From NCBI RefSeq assembly GCF_017873675.1, contig NZ_JAGGKK010000010.1, forward strand, positions 82,792 to 146,791: a DNA stretch of 64,000 nucleotides, given 5' to 3'. Each line of letters begins with the position of its first letter. Positions within the stretch are counted from its first letter, which is position 1. Below the pieces are notes generated by a model. It saw only the letters and a program-made list of their open reading frames with translations, was not told the origin of the DNA and ran no database searches. Positions 38,923 through 49,180 of the stretch are shown one piece after another. The DNA comes from Virgibacillus litoralis. Lineage in GTDB: Bacteria > Bacillota > Bacilli > Bacillales > Amphibacillaceae. The position numbers and the translations under genes were made by a program.

Positions 38923-41499
38923 ATGGCTAAAAGCACACCAATGATGGAACAATACTTAAAAATAAAAGCAGAACACAAAGATGCATTTTTATTTTTCCGA
39001 TTAGGTGATTTCTATGAAATGTTCTTTGATGATGCAATAAATGCTGCTAGGGAATTGGAAATAACCCTTACCAAACGGGGGGCAGGACAAGATGATCCCA
39101 TTCCGATGTGTGGTGTACCCTATCATTCTGCTGCTAATTACATAAAAAATTTAATTGAAAAGGGTTATAAAGTAGCTATTTGTGAGCAAGTTGAGGATCC
39201 AAAGGTCGCTAAGGGTGTTGTAAGAAGAGAAGTGGTTCAGCTTATTACTCCTGGAACCGTTATGGAAAGTAATATGCTTAATGAACGTGATAACAACTAT
39301 ATTGCCAGTCTTTCTCATTTCTCTGATGGTTCTTATGTAATTGTTTATAATGATTTGTCAATTGGTGAAAATAACATTGCACTTATTTCAAGTGGATGGG
39401 ACGCAGTTATTCATGAGTTGTTCAATCAGCCAATAAAAGAAATAGTAATTCCTTCGAGTCTGCCTGATGAATTTCAGGATCAGTTAAGCAAAAAATTAAA
39501 CGTAACATTGTCCTATCAGGATGAAATAAATTTTAATGCAGAATATCGCAGTTTATGTGATAACCTAAACGATGAGCGACTTGTTAAGGCATTCAGTCGT
39601 CTGCTTAATTACATCCAATACACACAAAAGCGTTCACTTGATCATTTACAGCCTGCTAAGATTATTGAATTGAACCATCATTTAGCATTGGATATGTACT
39701 CTAAACGAAACCTGGAATTAACTGAGACAATTATGAAAAAAAGTAAGCATGGAAGTCTGCTGTGGGTACTTGACAAAACAGTAACAGCAATGGGGTCCAG
39801 AATGCTTAAAAAGTGGCTGGAACGCCCGTTATTAAATAAACATGAAATTGAAAAACGTCATGATATTGTTGATGGCTTTTATCAAGGATTTATGGAGCGC
39901 GATTCGCTACGTGATGTATTAAAATCGGTTTATGATCTTGAACGTCTTGCTGGTCGAGTTGCATTCGGTAATATAAATGCACGTGATCTCATCCAATTAA
40001 AACAATCATTAGAAAAGTTACCGGAAGTTAGTACAATACTAAAGCAATTTAACCAAAAAAATATAACGGAATTAAGTAATAAACTTGTATTTCCAGAGGA
40101 GATACTATCCATATTAGATACCAGTTTAATAGAAGATCCGCCAATATCGATCAAAGAAGGATCGATTATAAAAGATGGGTATAATGAGAAGCTTGATACT
40201 TATAGAGAAGCTTCACGTAATGGCAAACAATGGATTGCTGAACTGGAACAGAAGGAAAAGAAAGAAACAAATATTAAGTCCCTTAAAATTGGTTATAATC
40301 GCGTGTTTGGTTATTATATTGAGGTAACCAAAGCCAATTTACATCTCTTGCCTGAGGGAAAATATGAGCGCAAGCAGACATTATCGAATGCTGAGCGTTA
40401 CATTACACCAGAATTAAAGGAGAAAGAAGAACTTATTTTAGAGGCTGAAGAGAAAAGTGTTGATTTAGAATACAATTTATTCCTTGAAATTAGAGAACAA
40501 ATAAAAGAACATATACCTAAAATACAGTATTTAGCTGATATAGTCAGTAAAGTTGACGTACTTCAGGGGTTTGCAACGGTTAGTGAAGCGAATGATTATA
40601 AGCGCCCGCGATTTGTTGATGAAACGTTATCTATTAAAAATGGACGTCATCCTGTAATTGAACAAGTAATGAAGGATGATTCGTTCGTACCAAATAATGT
40701 TTTGCTGGATCAGAACACTGACGTCCTTCTAATAACTGGCCCTAATATGTCAGGTAAGAGCACCTATATGCGTCAACTGGCATTAACAGTTATTATGGGG
40801 CAAATTGGCTGTTTTGTTCCATGTGAAGATGCAGATTTAATTCTATTCGATCAGATCTTTACGCGAATTGGTGCAGCAGATGATTTAGTTGCAGGACAGA
40901 GCACTTTTATGGTTGAAATGCTTGAAGCAAATCATGCCATTACTAATGCAACAGAAAACAGTTTGATTCTGCTTGATGAAATTGGCCGAGGGACAAGCAC
41001 ATATGATGGAATGGCATTGGCACAATCGATTGTTGAGTATATCCACAATAATATTCATGCCAAAACATTATTCTCAACGCATTATCATGAATTAACAGCA
41101 CTTGAAAACACCTTAGAAAAATTGAAAAACATTCATGTTCGCGCAGAAGAATATGAAGGAAATGTAGTCTTCCTTCACCAGATAAAAGAAGGAGCAGCCG
41201 ACCAAAGCTATGGTATACATGTTGCGAAACTAGCAAACCTTCCTGAGCAACTTATTGATCGGGCAGGTTCTATTTTAAATCAATTGGAGAATAACGACGA
41301 AATGCATGAGGCAGCTAACCTAGCTGATAATGATCAACTGTCCTTTTTTATTGAGGAAAAAATACCTAAAGAAAAGAAGCAACACAGTAAAGAAGACAAA
41401 TCAGTAATTGATGACTTAAATAATCTCAATTTATTTGAGATGACACCGATGGAAGCGATGAACGAACTATACCGATTGCAAAAACATGTAAAAAAGTAA
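38923..41499 (+). CDS. mutS: DNA mismatch repair protein MutS
   Basis: Recognises mismatches and recruits MutL. The 858-residue protein has the mismatch-contacting F-x-E motif in [12 protein letters not shown] near residue 32, connector and lever domains, and the ABC-type ATPase with Walker [22 protein letters not shown] and the STHYHEL signature. TTGGAGGATT precedes ATG 38923. mutL follows after 19 bases. Confidence 0.98.
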   Translation: MAKSTPMMEQYLKIKAEHKDAFLFFRLGDFYEMFFDDAINAARELEITLTKRGAGQDDPIPMCGVPYHSAANYIKNLIEKGYKVAICEQVEDPKVAKGVVRREVVQLITPGTVMESNMLNERDNNYIASLSHFSDGSYVIVYNDLSIGENNIALISSGWDAVIHELFNQPIKEIVIPSSLPDEFQDQLSKKLNVTLSYQDEINFNAEYRSLCDNLNDERLVKAFSRLLNYIQYTQKRSLDHLQPAKIIELNHHLALDMYSKRNLELTETIMKKSKHGSLLWVLDKTVTAMGSRMLKKWLERPLLNKHEIEKRHDIVDGFYQGFMERDSLRDVLKSVYDLERLAGRVAFGNINARDLIQLKQSLEKLPEVSTILKQFNQKNITELSNKLVFPEEILSILDTSLIEDPPISIKEGSIIKDGYNEKLDTYREASRNGKQWIAELEQKEKKETNIKSLKIGYNRVFGYYIEVTKANLHLLPEGKYERKQTLSNAERYITPELKEKEELILEAEEKSVDLEYNLFLEIREQIKEHIPKIQYLADIVSKVDVLQGFATVSEANDYKRPRFVDETLSIKNGRHPVIEQVMKDDSFVPNNVLLDQNTDVLLITGPNMSGKSTYMRQLALTVIMGQIGCFVPCEDADLILFDQIFTRIGAADDLVAGQSTFMVEMLEANHAITNATENSLILLDEIGRGTSTYDGMALAQSIVEYIHNNIHAKTLFSTHYHELTALENTLEKLKNIHVRAEEYEGNVVFLHQIKEGAADQSYGIHVAKLANLPEQLIDRAGSILNQLENNDEMHEAANLADNDQLSFFIEEKIPKEKKQHSKEDKSVIDDLNNLNLFEMTPMEAMNELYRLQKHVKK

Positions 41500-41518
41500 G
41501 ATAGAAGGGATTGTTCTC

Positions 41519-43324
41519 ATGAATATTATTCAAATGCCAGATGCTTTAGCAAATAAAATTGCTGCTGGAGAAGTAGTGGAACGCCCTGCATCTGTCGTAA
41601 AAGAATTAGTTGAAAATAGTATTGATGCTAATAGCACTTCAATAAAAGTCGAAGTAGAGGAAGCTGGATTACAAAAAATTAAAATTACCGATAATGGTGA
41701 TGGTATGTCTGAGGATGATTGCGAGAGAGCATTCTTGCGTCATGCGACAAGTAAAATTAAAAGTGAAACAGACTTATTTCATGTCAAAACGCTGGGATTT
41801 CGCGGAGAAGCATTAGCAAGTATCGCAGCAGTCAGCAGATTAACGGTAAAGACATCACAGGGAGATAATGCAGCAACAGTGCTTTCGATGGAAGGCGGTT
41901 CCATAATAAACAAGGAGAAAAGTGATGCACGTAAAGGCTCAGAAATCGTAGTGGAAGATTTATTTTATAATACTCCCGCTCGATTAAAATACATGAAAAC
42001 CATTCATACGGAGCTTGGTCACATTACAGACCTATTAAACAGGTTAGCATTGTCTCACCCGGGAATCCGTTTTGAAGCTATCCACAATGGGAAGTCTCTC
42101 TTTAAGACAACTGGATCTGGAGACCTGCTTCAGGTAGTTGGAAATGTATATGGGATGAGTGTGGCTAAAAAAATGCTGCCAATTCAACGTGAAACCCTTG
42201 ATTTCTCAATTGAAGGATTTATTGCAAAACCTGAAGTCACCAGAGCATCGCGTAATTATATTTCCACCATTATTAATGGACGGTATATAAAGAGTATTCC
42301 TTTGTCACAAGCGATTATTAGAGGGTATCATACATTGTTGCCAATTGGTCGTCTGCCAGTAGTTGTTCTATCAATAACAATGGACCCCATATTGGTTGAT
42401 GTGAATGTACACCCAACTAAACTTGAGGTTCGTTTTAGTAAAGATAAAGAATTGTTTGCTGCCATTGAAGAGACGATCAGAACAAAATTCAGACATGCAT
42501 CCTTAATACCTGAACTGGAACAGAAACAAGAAAATCAAGAGAAATCAGTTCAAAACACATTGCAATTTAATGAACCACAGAGGGAAGCGCAGCGGGAACA
42601 AATACCCCAAGTAAATGAACAAGTACCAACTATAGAGCAATCAAACTCAACTAATAATATAGGTTTTCAACATGAGTTCGACCATAGTAATGATATTCCT
42701 TCTGCTGACGTAAAACCTGCAGTGGTCAAAGAAGAGCAACAACGTGTACCCACTATGTATCCAATTGGTCAACTCCATGGTACTTATATTCTAGCGCAAA
42801 ATGAAAATGGATTATATATGATCGACCAGCACGCTGCACAAGAACGTATAAAGTATGAGTTTTTTAAACAGAAGCTTGGTAAAACAATTAACGAGTCTCA
42901 AGAATTATTAATGCCTTTGACATTTGAATTTTCTAAACAAGAATCTATCTTCATTGATCATTATAAAGAAGAACTTGAGAAAGTAGGACTGTTTTTGGAG
43001 TCATTTGGAAATCAAACTTATATTATTCGGTCATATCCAACGTGGTTTCCAGAAGGATTTGAAGAAGAGATAATTCGTGAAATGATTGATCAGGTTATGG
43101 ATGATGAACGAGTAAATGTTGAAAAAATAAGAGAAGATGCAGCAATATTAATGTCCTGTAAACGATCAATTAAAGCGAATCATTATTTAAATCAGGAAGA
43201 CATGTTTCGATTATTGGAAGATTTACGTAATTCAACTGATCCATTTACATGTCCGCATGGCCGACCAATCATTGTGCATTATTCTTCCTATGAACTGGAG
43301 AAAATGTTCAAACGCGTTATGTAA
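41519..43324 (+). CDS. mutL: DNA mismatch repair protein MutL
   Basis: GHKL ATPase and nicking endonuclease of mismatch repair. The 601-residue protein has the N-terminal ATPase motifs ([28 protein letters not shown]), a variable Gln/Glu-rich linker (about 335-415) and a C-terminal domain with the endonuclease motif [12 protein letters not shown] plus [12 protein letters not shown] and CPHGRP, so it is the nicking type expected in bacteria without MutH. Confidence 0.97.
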   Translation: MNIIQMPDALANKIAAGEVVERPASVVKELVENSIDANSTSIKVEVEEAGLQKIKITDNGDGMSEDDCERAFLRHATSKIKSETDLFHVKTLGFRGEALASIAAVSRLTVKTSQGDNAATVLSMEGGSIINKEKSDARKGSEIVVEDLFYNTPARLKYMKTIHTELGHITDLLNRLALSHPGIRFEAIHNGKSLFKTTGSGDLLQVVGNVYGMSVAKKMLPIQRETLDFSIEGFIAKPEVTRASRNYISTIINGRYIKSIPLSQAIIRGYHTLLPIGRLPVVVLSITMDPILVDVNVHPTKLEVRFSKDKELFAAIEETIRTKFRHASLIPELEQKQENQEKSVQNTLQFNEPQREAQREQIPQVNEQVPTIEQSNSTNNIGFQHEFDHSNDIPSADVKPAVVKEEQQRVPTMYPIGQLHGTYILAQNENGLYMIDQHAAQERIKYEFFKQKLGKTINESQELLMPLTFEFSKQESIFIDHYKEELEKVGLFLESFGNQTYIIRSYPTWFPEGFEEEIIREMIDQVMDDERVNVEKIREDAAILMSCKRSIKANHYLNQEDMFRLLEDLRNSTDPFTCPHGRPIIVHYSSYELEKMFKRVM

Positions 43325-43340
43325 GGATTGAATAAAAGAA

Positions 43341-43381
43341 GCACACCTCGTGAAAACTATAAGTAAAACAGCGAGGTGCGC
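43341..43381 (+). promoter_or_regulatory. Inverted repeat that includes the dps-like Shine-Dalgarno site
   Basis: CACCTCG (43344-43350) is complementary to CGAGGTG (43372-43378), with two further pairs beyond one mismatch. The right arm holds GAGGTG, the ribosome-binding site for ATG 43383, so folding would hide it. It might alternatively serve as a weak mutL transcript end, but there is no T-run. Confidence 0.55.
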
Positions 43382-43382
43382 T

Positions 43383-43832
43383 ATGGAAAATCAGAAGCTA
43401 ATAAACTTTTTAAATCAATTGTTGTCCAATTACTTTGTCATGTACGTAAAACTCCACCGTTATCACTGGTTCATTCAAGGAAAACATTTCTACCAGTTGC
43501 ACGATGTTTTTGAAGATATGTATAAAACTACAGCAAGTGACTTAGATGAAATAGCCGAGAGAGTTTTAATGATCGATGGCAAACCTTTGGCAACAATGGT
43601 TAAGTACATAAAAGAATCAACACTTGAGGAAGCAACTGCTGATGATAAAGAAGTTGAGATTATAAGACAGTTAATAACCGATTATAAACAGATTATCAGA
43701 GAAATAAAGGATGAAGGTATTCCTGAAGCTTCCGATCGAAAAGATGAGCCAACAGTTGACTTGCTTGTAACATTACAAGGAAAATTAGAAAAACATATAT
43801 GGATGTTACATGCATACCTTGCGTATGAATAA
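43383..43832 (+). CDS. dps: Dps/ferritin-like DNA-protection protein
   Basis: 149-residue four-helix Dps-family protein that would store iron and protect DNA from peroxide. The ferroxidase ligands are visible in LHRYHWFIQGKHFYQLHDVFEDMY (His, His, Asp and Glu in the usual spacing). I start at ATG 43383 with GAGGTG upstream; the ATG at 43350 would include non-family residues. It lies between mutL and miaA, not a standard B. subtilis location. The symbol is by family only. Confidence 0.88.
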   Translation: MENQKLINFLNQLLSNYFVMYVKLHRYHWFIQGKHFYQLHDVFEDMYKTTASDLDEIAERVLMIDGKPLATMVKYIKESTLEEATADDKEVEIIRQLITDYKQIIREIKDEGIPEASDRKDEPTVDLLVTLQGKLEKHIWMLHAYLAYE

Positions 43833-43852
43833 AGATATATAGGGGAATGATG

Positions 43853-44788
43853 ATGAAAAAACCAGTAATTGCGATTGTTGGACCAACTGCTGTTGGAAAA
43901 ACCAGACTTAGTATAGAAGTTGCAGAATCGTTCAATGGTGAGATTATTAGCGGCGATTCTATGCAAGTATACCGAGGCTTGGATATCGGAACAGCAAAAA
44001 TTAGCGAGGAAGAAAAACATGGCATTCCTCATTATATGATTGATACTAAATACCCCAGCGATTCATTCTCTGTTGCTGATTATCAGGCACATGTCCAACA
44101 ATATATAAACGAAATTAGTTCACATCAAAAGTTGCCGATAATAGCTGGTGGGAGCGGACTATATATTCAAGCAGCGTTATATGATTACAACTTTTCAGAT
44201 CAAAAACGAGATAGCGAAGTGACTAGACGACTTGAAGAGGAGCTTGACAACCAAGGAGTATTGACTTTATATAATAGACTAAAGAAAATAGACCCTGAAC
44301 AAGCTGCCAAAATTCACCCAAACAATCACCGAAGAGTTATTCGTGCGTTGGAAATCTATCAAACAACCGGAATGACTATGTCAGAGTATCAGAAGGAACA
44401 AAAAAGGGTTTCCCCATATAATCCCATTTTTATAGGTTTGGAGATGGACCGTAAGCTTTTATATGAGCGAATAAATGCTCGAGTTGATAATATGCTTGAA
44501 CAAGGCTTGTTAGATGAGGTTGAGATGCTTTATAAACAAGGATTTGAAAATTGTCAATCTATGAGGGGGATTGGTTACAAAGAGTTTATTCCTTACTTTA
44601 AAGGGGAACAATCATTGATACAAGCTACGGAAACATTGAAGCGAAACTCCAGAAGGTTTGCTAAACGGCAATATACGTGGTTTAAAAATAAGCTGGATGT
44701 ACAATGGTACACGATAACTCCAGAAACAATTGATGAAACATTTAGAAAAATTTTAGATGATTTAGCAGGAATGTTAAGAAGAATATAG
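43853..44788 (+). CDS. miaA: tRNA dimethylallyltransferase
   Basis: Transfers dimethylallyl to A37 of tRNAs reading U-starting codons; MiaB then acts on the product. The 311-residue protein has the P-loop GPTAVGKT, SGDSMQVYRGLDIGTAK, AGGSGLYIQAAL and RNSRRFAKRQYTWFKN. Three ATGs occur in a row (43847, 43850, 43853) after AGGGG; the last has the best spacing. hfq follows, as in most bacteria. Confidence 0.96.
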   Translation: MKKPVIAIVGPTAVGKTRLSIEVAESFNGEIISGDSMQVYRGLDIGTAKISEEEKHGIPHYMIDTKYPSDSFSVADYQAHVQQYINEISSHQKLPIIAGGSGLYIQAALYDYNFSDQKRDSEVTRRLEEELDNQGVLTLYNRLKKIDPEQAAKIHPNNHRRVIRALEIYQTTGMTMSEYQKEQKRVSPYNPIFIGLEMDRKLLYERINARVDNMLEQGLLDEVEMLYKQGFENCQSMRGIGYKEFIPYFKGEQSLIQATETLKRNSRRFAKRQYTWFKNKLDVQWYTITPETIDETFRKILDDLAGMLRRI

Positions 44789-44828
44789 AAGTAATTATAT
44801 ACAGATATAGAATAGAGGAGGATGTGCG

Positions 44829-45053
44829 ATGGCGCAATCAGTAAACATTCAGGACCAATACTTAAATCAGCTTCGAAAGGATCATATTTCAACTACTGTT
44901 TTTTTGACAAATGGATTTCAATTAAGAGGGATATTAAAAGCCTTTGATAATTTCACGGTCTTGTTAGAAACAGACGGAAAACAACAATTAATTTTTAAAC
45001 ATGCCATATCTACTTTTGCTCCAGTGAAAAATGTAGAACTTGAAAAAGAATAA
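44829..45053 (+). CDS. hfq: RNA chaperone Hfq
   Basis: 74-residue Sm-like protein forming hexameric rings that bind RNA. It shows Sm1 ([26 protein letters not shown]) and Sm2 ([13 protein letters not shown]). GAGGAGG precedes the ATG. Downstream of miaA as usual; a clear terminator follows. Confidence 0.97.
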   Translation: MAQSVNIQDQYLNQLRKDHISTTVFLTNGFQLRGILKAFDNFTVLLETDGKQQLIFKHAISTFAPVKNVELEKE

Positions 45054-45059
45054 TAAATG

Positions 45060-45092
45060 AACGGACGCTCTTATTTAATGGGCGTCCGTTTT
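45060..45092 (+). terminator. hfq terminator
   Basis: Stem ACGGACGC / GCGTCCGT with a 13-base loop, followed by TTTT. Confidence 0.85.
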
Positions 45093-45159
45093 AGTATCTA
45101 GGCGTTTGTCACATCTTTTTTATATACCGCGTATACTAACGTGACTAAGGGGTGAGAAT

Positions 45160-46083
45160 GTGGAAACGCAAAAACTTCGAAATAAAAATGGGCAGATTAA
45201 TATTGTTTTGCATGATAAAAATAATGTACCGTTTGATAAAGGCAGCCGATTACAAGATGTAGGGAAAAGTCCATTTTCACATATTGATTCAGAATTTTCA
45301 TCATTCATAGGAATGGAGAAATTAAAGAAGACTATAAGAGAAATATATGCAACGATTGTAATAAATGAAAAACGAAAAGAAATGGGTCTCACTTGTTCCA
45401 AACAGGTACTTCATATGCTTTTTAAAGGTAATCCTGGAACTGGTAAAACAACAGTAGCCAGAAAACTTGCTAAGATGTATTTTGAGATGGGCCTACTTTC
45501 AAAGGGACATTTTATAGAGGCTGAACGGGCAGACCTGGTTGGTGAATATATTGGTCAAACTGCTCAGAAAACACGTGCAATTATCCAAAAGGCAATGGGT
45601 GGTATTTTGTTCGTTGACGAGGCTTATTCATTGGCACGTGGCGGGGAAAAGGACTTTGGAAAAGAAGCAATTGATACATTGGTGAAGCATATGGAGGATA
45701 ATCATAATGACTTTGTGCTAATTTTAGCAGGATACCCATATGAAATGGATCGTTTCCTTACACTTAATCCTGGTTTAAAGTCAAGATTTCCATTTATATT
45801 GGATTTCCAGGATTACGAGGTAAATCAGTTAACAAAAATTGCAAAGCAAATGGTTAATGATCGTGAATATGAATTTACGAATGAAGCAGAGTGGAAACTG
45901 CGTAGCCATTTATATAAGAAAAAACAAGAAACCCATCGTAATTTCTCTAATGCCAGATATGTTCGTAATGTTATTGAACAATCAATTAGGCTTCATGCTG
46001 TTCGCTTATTAAACAATGAAAATTTCACCGTTAATGATTTAATTCAGTTAACCGGTACCGACCTTTCACTCGATGAAGAATGA
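45160..46083 (+). CDS. spoVK: Stage V sporulation protein K, AAA+ ATPase
   Basis: 307-residue CbbX/SpoVK-type AAA+ ATPase required for spore maturation. Walker A GNPGTGKTTVAR (about residue 92), Walker B GILFVDEAYSLARGG and sensor-type NPGLKSRFPF are visible. GTG start at 45160 after AAGGGGTGAG. It lies between hfq and hflX (ynbA), its position in B. subtilis. Confidence 0.94.
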   Translation: METQKLRNKNGQINIVLHDKNNVPFDKGSRLQDVGKSPFSHIDSEFSSFIGMEKLKKTIREIYATIVINEKRKEMGLTCSKQVLHMLFKGNPGTGKTTVARKLAKMYFEMGLLSKGHFIEAERADLVGEYIGQTAQKTRAIIQKAMGGILFVDEAYSLARGGEKDFGKEAIDTLVKHMEDNHNDFVLILAGYPYEMDRFLTLNPGLKSRFPFILDFQDYEVNQLTKIAKQMVNDREYEFTNEAEWKLRSHLYKKKQETHRNFSNARYVRNVIEQSIRLHAVRLLNNENFTVNDLIQLTGTDLSLDEE

Positions 46084-46176
46084 CATGCCAATTGTGATGT
46101 AAAAGGTTCTTTGCTATGATAAAAACAAGAGACTGCTAAAAAATTAACTGTCCGGATAGAGGAAGAGGTATTTATC

Positions 46177-47409
46177 ATGTTAGAAAAAATATTAATAATT
46201 GCTGTAAAAATGCAGGATCAAAATGATGATCGTTTTGAATCTTCCTTGGAAGAACTAAGCTCGTTATGTAAAACTGCTGGTGGTAAAGTAGCAAGAGTAG
46301 TAACGCAAAATCGTCAAAAGATTCACCCTGCATATTACATTGGTGAAGGTAAAAAGGAAGAAATAAATGAAGCAGTTGATGAACTGGAAATTAATCTTGT
46401 CGTATCGAATGATGAGTTATCTGCTGGGCAATTGCGTAACTTAAGTGATCGATTTGGTGTAAGGGTGATTGATCGCAGTCAGCTAATACTGGATATATTT
46501 GCCCAGCGTGCCCATACCAAGGAAGGTAAGTTACAAGTTGAACTAGCACAGCTGGAGTATATGCTGCCAAGATTGCATGGTCAAGGGGAAGCAATGTCCC
46601 GTTTGGGTGCGGGTATTGGAACACGTGGGCCAGGTGAAACGAAATTGGAGACAGATCAACGCCATATTAGACGACGAATATTCGATATTAAAAGACGGTT
46701 AAAATTAGTTGTGCAACAACGTGAACAATACCGCAAACGCAGAAAAACAAATGATGCATTTCAAATTGCCATAGTTGGTTATACCAATGCAGGGAAATCG
46801 ACACTATTTAACCGTTTAACAAAAAGCAGCTCACATGAAGAGAATCAGTTATTTGCAACACTCGACCCATTGACAAGAAGAATTCAGCTGCCGTCAGGGT
46901 TTCAAACGCTAGTAACAGATACTGTTGGTTTTATTCAGGATCTACCAACATCATTGGTAGCTTCTTTCAAATCAACGTTAGAAGAAGTAACAGAAGCAGA
47001 TTTTATTCTACATGTAGTAGATGCTGCAAATCCAGACCTTGAACAGCATCAGCTCACAGTAAGCAATTTACTGCGTGATTTGAATGCACATACTATACCG
47101 ATGCTGACTGTTTATAATAAAAACGATAAAATTGATAATGACTTTATTGCAATGAATCACCCAAACATCCTTGTTAGTGCGTTTGATCAAGCAGATATTC
47201 AAAAGCTTCAAATAAAAATAGAAGAAATACTTAAAGATGAGTGGGATTGGTATAAACTTGATTTAACACCCGACCAGGGGAAGATGCTGAATCGATTGGA
47301 ACATGAGACAATAATTAGTGACCGTTTCTATGAAGAAGAGCTGAATGAGTATATAGTAGAAGGATACATGCGACAAGAACACCCATTAAAAAGTTTATTG
47401 AAGGAGTAA
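46177..47409 (+). CDS. hflX: Ribosome-associated GTPase HflX
   Basis: 410-residue GTPase that binds ribosomes and can split stalled or hibernating ones. It has the N-terminal HflX domain with RLGAGIGTRGPGETKLE, then the G domain with G1 GYTNAGKST, DTVGFIQDLP (G3) and NKND (G4). B. subtilis name ynbA. It is followed closely by ynbB. Confidence 0.95.
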   Translation: MLEKILIIAVKMQDQNDDRFESSLEELSSLCKTAGGKVARVVTQNRQKIHPAYYIGEGKKEEINEAVDELEINLVVSNDELSAGQLRNLSDRFGVRVIDRSQLILDIFAQRAHTKEGKLQVELAQLEYMLPRLHGQGEAMSRLGAGIGTRGPGETKLETDQRHIRRRIFDIKRRLKLVVQQREQYRKRRKTNDAFQIAIVGYTNAGKSTLFNRLTKSSSHEENQLFATLDPLTRRIQLPSGFQTLVTDTVGFIQDLPTSLVASFKSTLEEVTEADFILHVVDAANPDLEQHQLTVSNLLRDLNAHTIPMLTVYNKNDKIDNDFIAMNHPNILVSAFDQADIQKLQIKIEEILKDEWDWYKLDLTPDQGKMLNRLEHETIISDRFYEEELNEYIVEGYMRQEHPLKSLLKE

Positions 47410-47419
47410 TAATGTACTA

Positions 47420-48673
47420 ATGACTAAACAATTGATGAAACAGGCAGAAGCAGATTGCACTACACAACATAGAAATGTCGCAGCTATAGTAGAGACCAAT
47501 CAAAAACGGGTACTTGATTCTTTTCAAAAGAACCGTGTTAGTGATAGTCATTTTAACCCAACTACTGGATACGGGTATGATGATTTAGGGAGGGAAACTT
47601 TAGAAGCTGTGTATGCGGATGTGTTTGGTGGAGAAGATGCACTTGTCAGACCGCAAATTGTTTCGGGTACTCATGCCATATCCACGACATTATTTGGCTT
47701 ATTAAGACCTGGTGAAGAACTATTATATATAACAGGAAGACCATATGACACGTTAGAATCCGTAATCGGAGTTCATGAATCTAATACAGGATCTTTAGCC
47801 GATTTTAACATCACATACAGTGAATTAGACTTATTGGAAAATGGTAAGGTTAATTATAGTGGAATTAAACAGAGGGTTTCCCGGCAAACAAAAGTAATTG
47901 GTATACAACGTTCAAAAGGATATGATGACAGACCGTCATTCACAATTGATGAAATAGAAGAAATGGTAACTTTTATAAAGAATATAAATAAAGACTTAAT
48001 TGTGTTTGTAGATAATTGTTATGGGGAATTTGTTGAAGAAAAAGAACCATTACATATAGGTGCAGATATTATTGCTGGTTCGCTAATTAAAAACCCAGGA
48101 GGTGGAATAGTACGAGCTGGAGGATACATAGCGGGAAAGAAAGATCTCGTACTTCAGTGTGCTCACCGTTTAACTGCCCCAGGTCTTGGAAAGGAAACTG
48201 GGGCAACACTTAATATGCTGCAGGAAATGTTTCAAGGATTATTTATGGCACCTCACGTTGTTGGAGAAGCATTGAAAGGAGCAATTCTGACTGCAAGATT
48301 TATAGAGTTAGTCGGATTTAAGACAAGCCCTAATTACCAAGCTGAGCGCACAGACTTAATACAGTCTGTAACATTCGGTAATCAGGAAAGAATGATTGCC
48401 TTTTGCCAGGCAATTCAGCACAGTTCACCTATCAATTCATTTGTAACACCATATCCAAGCGAAATGCCAGGTTATCAAGACAAGGTAATTATGGCAGCTG
48501 GTACATTTGTGCAGGGAGCGAGTCTGGAATTGACAGCAGATGGACCGTTAAGATCCCCATTTACAGCATTTGTTCAGGGAGGATTAACTTATTCACATGT
48601 GAAAATAGCTTTAGAATCCGCCGTGGAAAAGTTATTGGATGATGGTATTGTACCTAGTAAACAGGAGATGTAG
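47420..48673 (+). CDS. ynbB: Cys/Met gamma-lyase-like PLP protein YnbB
   Basis: 417-residue PLP-dependent protein of the so-called aluminium resistance family. FVDNCYGEFVE supplies the ring-binding Asp region and AGSLIKNPGGGI the likely Schiff-base lysine. The reaction is not established for this family; gamma-lyase-like chemistry is inferred from fold. It lies directly between hflX and glnR as in B. subtilis. Confidence 0.92.
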   Translation: MTKQLMKQAEADCTTQHRNVAAIVETNQKRVLDSFQKNRVSDSHFNPTTGYGYDDLGRETLEAVYADVFGGEDALVRPQIVSGTHAISTTLFGLLRPGEELLYITGRPYDTLESVIGVHESNTGSLADFNITYSELDLLENGKVNYSGIKQRVSRQTKVIGIQRSKGYDDRPSFTIDEIEEMVTFIKNINKDLIVFVDNCYGEFVEEKEPLHIGADIIAGSLIKNPGGGIVRAGGYIAGKKDLVLQCAHRLTAPGLGKETGATLNMLQEMFQGLFMAPHVVGEALKGAILTARFIELVGFKTSPNYQAERTDLIQSVTFGNQERMIAFCQAIQHSSPINSFVTPYPSEMPGYQDKVIMAAGTFVQGASLELTADGPLRSPFTAFVQGGLTYSHVKIALESAVEKLLDDGIVPSKQEM

Positions 48674-48688
48674 AAATAACACCCTGCA

Positions 48689-48705
48689 TGTTAGGGAAGT
48701 TAACA
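48689..48705 (+). promoter_or_regulatory. GlnR/TnrA box upstream of glnRA
   Basis: TGTTAGGGAAGTTAACA matches the 17-bp TGTNA-N7-TNACA consensus exactly. It ends 5 bases before the -35 hexamer, consistent with GlnR autorepression when nitrogen is plentiful. Confidence 0.85.
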
Positions 48706-48710
48706 TTAAT

Positions 48711-48739
48711 TTGACAATAAACATTACATATGCTATTAT
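48711..48739 (+). promoter_or_regulatory. glnRA sigma-A promoter
   Basis: Consensus TTGACA at 48711-48716, 17-base spacer, TATTAT at 48734-48739; glnR starts about 30 bases downstream. Confidence 0.85.
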
Positions 48740-48769
48740 TATTTTAGATGATTAAAAGGAGGTATTATG

Positions 48770-49150
48770 ATGGACGATCAAGATAGACGTTCAATGCCTT
48801 TATTTTCAATAAGCATTGTTAAAAAATTAACTGAATTGACTGCAAGACAGATTCGATATTATGAAGAACATAATTTGATTCATCCAGAAAGGTCAACAGG
48901 TAACCAACGTTTGTTTTCTTTTAATGATGTTGACCAATTACTAGAAATAAAAAATCTGATGGACAGAGGAATTAATTTAGCTGGTATTAAGCACATTATC
49001 ACAGAGGAAAATACACGGGATAATGAAAAAGCAAAACCTCAAATATCGGATCGTCAATTACGTACAATGCTGAAGAATGAGTTAATGGAAGCAGGGAGAA
49101 TGGGGAAATCGAGCATGCGTCAAGGAGAGCTTTCTCGATTTTTTCACTAA
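48770..49150 (+). CDS. glnR: Glutamine synthetase repressor GlnR
   Basis: MerR-family repressor that, with feedback-inhibited glutamine synthetase, represses glnRA and other nitrogen genes. 126 residues: MerR helix-turn-helix [23 protein letters not shown], helix pair, and a C-terminal tail ([11 protein letters not shown]) of the kind that senses the synthetase. ATG 48770 is 7 bases after AAAGGAGG; ATG 48767 is an alternative. Confidence 0.96.
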   Translation: MDDQDRRSMPLFSISIVKKLTELTARQIRYYEEHNLIHPERSTGNQRLFSFNDVDQLLEIKNLMDRGINLAGIKHIITEENTRDNEKAKPQISDRQLRTMLKNELMEAGRMGKSSMRQGELSRFFH

Positions 49151-49180
49151 ATAAATAAAAATATTCTAGGAGGCAGTTAG

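Noticed and set aside
45107..45137. Sporulation sigma-E type promoter before spoVK
   Set aside because: GTCACAT and CGTATACT are only loosely similar to the consensus; the match is too weak to list as a feature.
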